A stretch of DNA of 9,847 nucleotides, from contig DASXCK010000184.1 in the NCBI GenBank assembly GCA_036491235.1, forward strand, positions 1-9,847, read 5' to 3'. Source of the stretch: JAVDCA01 sp036491235 (GTDB taxonomy: Bacteria; Pseudomonadota; Alphaproteobacteria; Rhizobiales; Xanthobacteraceae). The translations under genes and the position numbers were made by a program. Of this stretch, positions 6,167 to 9,847 are shown in pieces. The notes under the pieces were generated by a model. That model was given only the letters and a program-made list of their open reading frames with translations. It made no database searches and was not told the origin of the DNA. How positions within the stretch are numbered: position 1 is the stretch's first letter; each line of letters begins with the position of its first letter.

Positions 6167-7816
6167 ATGCGTGCCCGCCTGATCGCTGCCGCGGTTCTTG
6201 CCATCGCGATACCGTTCGACGCCGCCCTTGCGCAATCGACCGACGCTCTGGTCGGGCAGGTCAGCTCCGCCCGCGAAGGCGCCATGGAAGGCGTCGTGGT
6301 CAGCGCCAAGAAAGGTGACTCGATCGTCACGGTCTCGGTCGTGAGCGACGACAAGGGCCACTATCATTTTCCCGCAAGCCGGCTCGATCCCGGCGACTAC
6401 ACGATCACGATCCGCGCGATCGGATACGATCTCGCCAGCCACGCGGGCGCGCAGGTCGAAGCCGACAAGGCCACGACCCTCGATCTGCGGCTGCGGCCGA
6501 CACGCAACTTGCCGGCGCAGCTCAGCAACGCCGAATGGCTCGCGAGCTTCCCGGGAACCGACCGGCCGAAGAAGGCGCTGCTCAACTGCATTAGCTGCCA
6601 CGATCTCGACCGCATCGCGCGTTCCACCCACGACGCCGATGAATTCATGCAGGTGTTCGACCGCATGACCGGCTACTATCCGGGCAGCACGCCGGAATTC
6701 CCCCAGCGCCTGATCGGCAACGCCCGCCGCAGCCTCGGCCAGGGGCCGGGCCAGCGCGCGATCGCCGAATATCTTGCGTCGGTCAATCTCTCCAAGGACG
6801 AGACCTGGAGTTATCCGCTCCAGACGCTCGCGCGTCCGAAGGGCCGCGCCACCCATGTCATTGTCACCGAGTATGACCTGCCGCGAAGGCAGATCCAGCC
6901 GCACGACGTGATTCTCGACGCGCGCGGCCAGGTCTGGTTCAGCCATTTCGGCGAGCAGTTCCTCGGCCGCTTCGATCCGAAGACGTTGAAAGTTTCGGAA
7001 TATCCGCTGCCGGTGATCAAGCCCGGCTTCCCGGTCGGCACCCTCGATCTCGAGATGGATCAAGCGGGCAAGCTATGGCTCTCGATGATGTATCAGGCGG
7101 GCGTCGCCCGCTTCGATCCGCAGACGGAGAAATTCGAGACCTGGTCGGTGCCGAAGGAATGGCAGACCGATGCGACCCAGCAGGCGTTCGTGACGCCGGT
7201 CGCCTCCGGCGCCGACGGCAAGGTGTGGGTGAAGAACTCCGACCGCGCGCAAATCCTCCGCCTCGATCCCGCGACCGGCAAATGGGAGAATTTCGGCTCG
7301 TTCGACGATCCGGCGACGAACAAGCGGATCACGTCCTACGGCATCCCGGCCGACCGCGACAACAATCTCTTTCTCCTCGACTTCTCGTCCTCCGACATCG
7401 GCCGCCTCGACGCCAAGACGCTCAAGCTCTCGGTGTTCAAGGGCGAGATCGCGAACTCGCGTCCGCGCCGCGGCCGCTTCGACGAGCACGGCCATCTGTG
7501 GTTCGCCGAGTACGGCGGCAACGCCGTCGGCATGCTCGATCCGCAATCCGGCAAGGTGCGGGAATGGCAGCTGCCGATCGCGTGGGAGGAGCCCTACGAC
7601 GTGGTCACCGACAAGAACGGCGAGGCCTGGACCGGCTCGATGCTGAGCGATCGCGTCTCGCGCCTCGATCCGAAAACCGGCGACTTCGTCGAATATCTTC
7701 TGCCGCGCCGTACCAACATCCGGCGCGTCTTTGTCGACAACTCGACCACACCGGTGAGCTTCTGGGTCGGCAACAACCACGGCGCCGCCCTGGTCAAGGT
7801 CGAGCCATTGGATTGA
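6167..7816 (+). CDS. Secreted CarboxypepD_reg-like / CxxCH / seven-repeat Vgb-type propeller protein
   Basis: This 549-aa protein begins with a signal peptide (residues 1-22, basic MRAR, hydrophobic core, cleavage after AALA), so it is periplasmic or secreted. Residues about 27-110 resemble the carboxypeptidase regulatory-like domain (VGQVSSAREGAMEGVVVSAK to GDYTITIRAIGYD), an Ig-like beta fold. A c-type haem site CISCH follows at 141-145, in a short helical domain (120-225) with Met161 and Met167 as possible distal ligands. From about 246 to the end are seven units with an aromatic or Trp strand followed by xxRxDP, at positions 257, 304, 354, 402, 445, 488 and 533, spaced 43-50 residues, as in seven-bladed Vgb/NHL propellers. 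Vgb itself is the virginiamycin B lyase, but the fold is widespread and I would not assign that activity. An electron-transfer or sensing role is inference from the haem motif. It is divergent from the YfcG-like gene and convergent with the dehydrogenase-like gene. Confidence 0.88.
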   Translation: MRARLIAAAVLAIAIPFDAALAQSTDALVGQVSSAREGAMEGVVVSAKKGDSIVTVSVVSDDKGHYHFPASRLDPGDYTITIRAIGYDLASHAGAQVEADKATTLDLRLRPTRNLPAQLSNAEWLASFPGTDRPKKALLNCISCHDLDRIARSTHDADEFMQVFDRMTGYYPGSTPEFPQRLIGNARRSLGQGPGQRAIAEYLASVNLSKDETWSYPLQTLARPKGRATHVIVTEYDLPRRQIQPHDVILDARGQVWFSHFGEQFLGRFDPKTLKVSEYPLPVIKPGFPVGTLDLEMDQAGKLWLSMMYQAGVARFDPQTEKFETWSVPKEWQTDATQQAFVTPVASGADGKVWVKNSDRAQILRLDPATGKWENFGSFDDPATNKRITSYGIPADRDNNLFLLDFSSSDIGRLDAKTLKLSVFKGEIANSRPRRGRFDEHGHLWFAEYGGNAVGMLDPQSGKVREWQLPIAWEEPYDVVTDKNGEAWTGSMLSDRVSRLDPKTGDFVEYLLPRRTNIRRVFVDNSTTPVSFWVGNNHGAALVKVEPLD

Positions 7817-7823
7817 GCTTTTT

Positions 7824-7846
7824 CCCTCTCCCCTTCGGGGAGAGGG
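7824..7846. terminator. GC-rich hairpin between convergent genes
   Basis: CCCTCTCCC/GGGAGAGGG (7824-7832/7838-7846) forms a perfect 9-bp stem with loop CTTCG. It lies in the 39-nt gap between the propeller gene stop (7816) and the dehydrogenase-like gene stop (7856). There is no T-run after the stem on either strand; a run of five T precedes it on the plus strand. It could stop both transcripts, or it may only be a dispersed palindrome. Confidence 0.6.
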
Positions 7847-7855
7847 AGCGCAGAC

Positions 7856-8800
7856 TCAGTGCCCCACCACGTTCTCCATCTCCCCGACCCGCCCCGCCAG
7901 AAACCGCCCCATATTCTCCATCAGCAGCGGCATCACGTGGTCCTCGTAGCCGGTGAAGAATCCGCCGACCTGCGGCGAGATCACCACGTTCGGCACATCC
8001 CAGAACGGGTTGTCCGGCTTGAGCGGCGAGTTCTGAAACACGTCCAGCCCCGCCCCCGCGATCCGCCCTGACTTCAGCCCTTCGATCAGCGCCGGCTCGT
8101 CGACCGTCTCGCCGCGGCCCACGTTGATGAAACGGGCGCCCGGCTTCATCGCCGCCAACACCGCGCGACTGAAGATGCCGCGGTTCTCGTCGCTGCCCGG
8201 CAGCACGTTGATCAGGTAGTCGGCCTCGCCCGCCGCCCGCGCGAGCTCGGCGGTCGGCATCATCGCGTCGAATCCCGCCACGGCCCGCGGCGTGCGCGTG
8301 ACGCCGACGACCCGCATGCCAAACGCCGTGAGGAGTTCGCCGATCGCTATCCCGCTCACGCCGATGCCGACGATGACCGCCGTCTTGCCGGCGAGCAGAG
8401 GCCAGCGTTCGCCGCGCTCCCAGCGATGCGCCGCCTTGTTGTTCACCAGGCGCCCGACATCGCGCGACAACGCCAGCATCAGTGTGGCCACCGTCTCGCG
8501 CATTGCCGGACCATGAATGCCGCGCGCCGACGTGACGATGGTGTCGGGCTTGAGCGACGGACAGCGGAGGAAATGATCGACCCCGGTCGCCAGCGACGCG
8601 ATCCACTTGAGGTTCGTCATTCGGGAAATGAGCGTGTCGTCGATCGCAATGCCGAACGCGAACAGCACATCGATCGTCGTGAGGTCGACCGTGATGTCCG
8701 CCATGGTCGCGGCCTTGTGCACGGTGAGATCGGCAAAGCGCGCCGCCAGCGCACGCTCGTAGATGTCGGCGTAGTGTTCCAGGACGAGGACGTTTGTCAT
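7856..8800 (-). CDS. D-2-hydroxyacid dehydrogenase-fold protein lacking catalytic Glu and His
   Basis: This 314-aa protein has the normal length and two-domain order of NAD(P)-dependent D-2-hydroxyacid dehydrogenases (GhrA, PGDH and CtBP relatives). Seen: the Rossmann fingerprint GIGVSG (145-150) with Arg169 at the end of the next strand, which hints at NADP preference; substrate loop SLATGVDH (69-76); catalytic Arg229 in NVGRGE; then LDVFQNSPL and VVISPQVGG. Counting from Arg229, the family's catalytic Glu falls exactly on Ser258 (29 residues on, as in E. coli PGDH R240/E269). The catalytic His of the PHxxG motif falls on Gln277 (19 residues later, as in GhrA-type enzymes). Cofactor and carboxylate binding should survive, but the standard acid/base pair is gone. 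The start at ATG 8800 has only a weak, too-close GGTGA. It lies downstream of the amidohydrolase on the same strand, across repeat copy 3. Confidence 0.9.
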   Translation of the reverse strand: MTNVLVLEHYADIYERALAARFADLTVHKAATMADITVDLTTIDVLFAFGIAIDDTLISRMTNLKWIASLATGVDHFLRCPSLKPDTIVTSARGIHGPAMRETVATLMLALSRDVGRLVNNKAAHRWERGERWPLLAGKTAVIVGIGVSGIAIGELLTAFGMRVVGVTRTPRAVAGFDAMMPTAELARAAGEADYLINVLPGSDENRGIFSRAVLAAMKPGARFINVGRGETVDEPALIEGLKSGRIAGAGLDVFQNSPLKPDNPFWDVPNVVISPQVGGFFTGYEDHVMPLLMENMGRFLAGRVGEMENVVGH

Positions 8801-8828
8801 TGATCACCAAAATTCAACAAACATTCAA

Positions 8829-8912
8829 CGTCATGCCCCGCGAAAGCGGGGCATCCGGTATTCACGGACGGGGCGGTGTGTACCGGATTGCCCGCGTTCG
8901 CGGGCAATGACG
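8829..8912. repeat. REP-like bipartite palindromic element, copy 3 (different core)
   Basis: It has the same plan as copies 1 and 2 but another sequence core. The left hairpin is ATGCCCCGC/GCGGGGCAT (8833-8841/8846-8854) with a GAAA tetraloop. The right hairpin is ATTGCCCGC/GCGGGCAAT (8887-8895/8900-8908) with loop GTTC. The central inverted repeat is ATCCGGTA/TACCGGAT (8853-8860/8881-8888), with a 20-nt spacer. The ends are again CGTCATG and ATGACG. It fills most of the 122-nt gap between two same-strand genes, so it would be transcribed if they form an operon. Confidence 0.85.
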
Positions 8913-8922
8913 GCGGCGGAGT

Positions 8923-9847
8923 TCACGACGGCAATTCCAACAATCGCACCGCATTGTTGAACGCCACATCCGCGCGCGCCTCGTCGGGCAGCGCCACCGT
9001 ATCCATGAAATGTCCGGCCTCATCGGCCTGCTCGAACGGATAATCCGCCGCGAACATCACCCGGTCGCGGCCGAGTGCGCTGAGCGCGCAGGCGAGCGGT
9101 TCCGCCGAGCACATGCCCGACGTCGTCACCGCGATATTCTCCCGGATGTATTGCGAGGGCGGCTTGCCGAGCTTGATGCCGTAGAGTTTGGCGCGGCTGT
9201 CGAAGCGCCACAGCAAATAGGGCAGGGTCTCGCCGAGATGGCCGAGCGCGACCTTGGCGCGCGGGAAGCGGTCGAACAGCCCGCTGAACACCAGCCGCAG
9301 CGCGTGCGAGCCGGTCTCGAAACCCCATTCCCAGGTGGCGCGGCGCAACCCCTTGTGGCCCTCGAGCGCCGGCGCGGGCGTCACCGGGTCGGTCGGATGG
9401 ATGTAGATCGTCGCGCCCAGCGCCTCGGCACGCTCCCAGAACGGCAAGAGCGCGGGATGGTCGAGATACTGCCCGTGGGTGTGGCCGTTGATCATGGCGC
9501 CGAAGAACTTCAGCTCGCGCCGGCAGCGTTCCAGCTCGTCCGCAGCCGCTTTCGCGTCCTGCATCGGCAGGTGCGCAAAGCCGGAGTAGCGGTCGGGCCG
9601 CTTCGCGACCTCGCGCGCCAGGAAATCGTTGGCGTCTCGCGCGTTGCGGATGGCTGTCGCGGTATCACGCTCGGCTTGCACGCCCGGTCCGGCGAGCGCG
9701 AGCACCGCGCGGGTGATGCCGGCACCGTCCATCGAGGTGAGGCGCTGCTCGCCAAAATCCGCGAGCCGCGCCGCGACCTGCTTCAGGATGGCGGGGTCGA
9801 CGTCGGCGACCGTCGCTTTCCAATAACCCTCGAAGCCGGGACACAAA
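8923..9847 (-). CDS. Amidohydrolase_2 family enzyme, gamma-resorcylate decarboxylase/ACMSD-like, 5'-truncated
   Basis: The C-terminal ~307 residues of a metal-dependent TIM-barrel enzyme are visible; the gene runs off the right edge. Seen, numbered from the first visible residue: EGYWK (6-10), typical of the region after the N-terminal metal motif in gamma-resorcylate decarboxylases; KRPDRYSGFAHLPMQD (82-97); IYIHPTDP with metal ligand His150; the ALGHLGETLPYLLWRFD block with His203 and Glu206; and FAADYPFE with metal ligand Asp268. These match the order in 2,6-dihydroxybenzoate (gamma-resorcylate) decarboxylase and ACMSD relatives, which decarboxylate aromatic or related acids without an organic cofactor. 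The first metal motif (ExH) must lie beyond the window. The exact substrate cannot be told from this fragment; other amidohydrolase_2 hydrolases are possible. It is upstream of, and in line with, the dehydrogenase-like gene. Confidence 0.9.
   Translation of the reverse strand, partial: LCPGFEGYWKATVADVDPAILKQVAARLADFGEQRLTSMDGAGITRAVLALAGPGVQAERDTATAIRNARDANDFLAREVAKRPDRYSGFAHLPMQDAKAAADELERCRRELKFFGAMINGHTHGQYLDHPALLPFWERAEALGATIYIHPTDPVTPAPALEGHKGLRRATWEWGFETGSHALRLVFSGLFDRFPRAKVALGHLGETLPYLLWRFDSRAKLYGIKLGKPPSQYIRENIAVTTSGMCSAEPLACALSALGRDRVMFAADYPFEQADEAGHFMDTVALPDEARADVAFNNAVRLLELPS

Noticed and set aside
6167..7816. Virginiamycin B lyase (antibiotic resistance) assignment
   Set aside because: Only the propeller repeats support it; the extra haem and regulatory-like domains argue for another role, and I could not place the lyase catalytic residues.
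1..9847. Defence system, CRISPR array, prophage, transposon or secondary-metabolite cluster
   Set aside because: No repeat-spacer pattern, nuclease, integrase, transposase or synthase motif was seen on either strand; the genes are ordinary metabolic, transport and regulatory families.

Overview
The window is GC-rich and densely coded. Its strong third-position GC bias, gene content and dispersed palindromes opening in CGTCATG and closing in CATGACG or AATGACG resemble an alphaproteobacterium of the order Hyphomicrobiales (Bradyrhizobium/Rhodopseudomonas-like). That placement is inference from sequence style, not a database match. I saw no rRNA, tRNA, CRISPR array, transposase or phage gene.

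Layout, left to right. (1) 1-1074 (+) is the 3' part of a hydantoinase B/oxoprolinase-type subunit. It overlaps by ATGA a small gene (1071-1553) of no recognised family that has decayed through three frameshifts, one of them an exact 5-bp tandem duplication. (2) A MarR-type regulator (1597-2043, -) is divergent from a CLC chloride channel/transporter with a CBS pair (2139-3971, +). A perfect 17-bp palindrome lies between them and is a good operator candidate. (3) Two glutathione transferases of different classes converge: a beta-class GST (4182-4796, +) and a YfcG-like nu-class GST (5212-5907, -). The YfcG gene is followed 21 nt later, in the same reading frame, by a small CPCC protein gene (4906-5190, -). 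An inverted repeat sits at the convergent junction. (4) A secreted protein (6167-7816, +) combines a carboxypeptidase-regulatory-like domain, a CxxCH haem motif and a seven-repeat Vgb-type beta-propeller. (5) Convergent to it, across a GC-rich hairpin, are two (-) genes: a D-2-hydroxyacid dehydrogenase-like protein (7856-8800) whose catalytic Glu and His are both replaced, and upstream of it an amidohydrolase_2/gamma-resorcylate-decarboxylase-like enzyme (8923-9847) cut by the right edge.

Three intergenic gaps (4010-4129, 5931-6019, 8829-8912) hold related REP-like elements built as hairpin, central inverted repeat, hairpin. One has an extra ~36-nt block in its distal hairpin loop. No stretch longer than 300 bases lacks a gene.

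The genes do not form one obvious pathway. Plausible units are MarR with CLC, the YfcG-like GST with the CPCC protein, and the amidohydrolase with the dehydrogenase-like protein. I see no clear new multi-gene system. The observations most worth following are the dehydrogenase fold without its acid/base pair, the altered CLC ion-pathway residues, the three-domain secreted propeller protein, the MarR/CLC palindrome and the compensated repeat elements.
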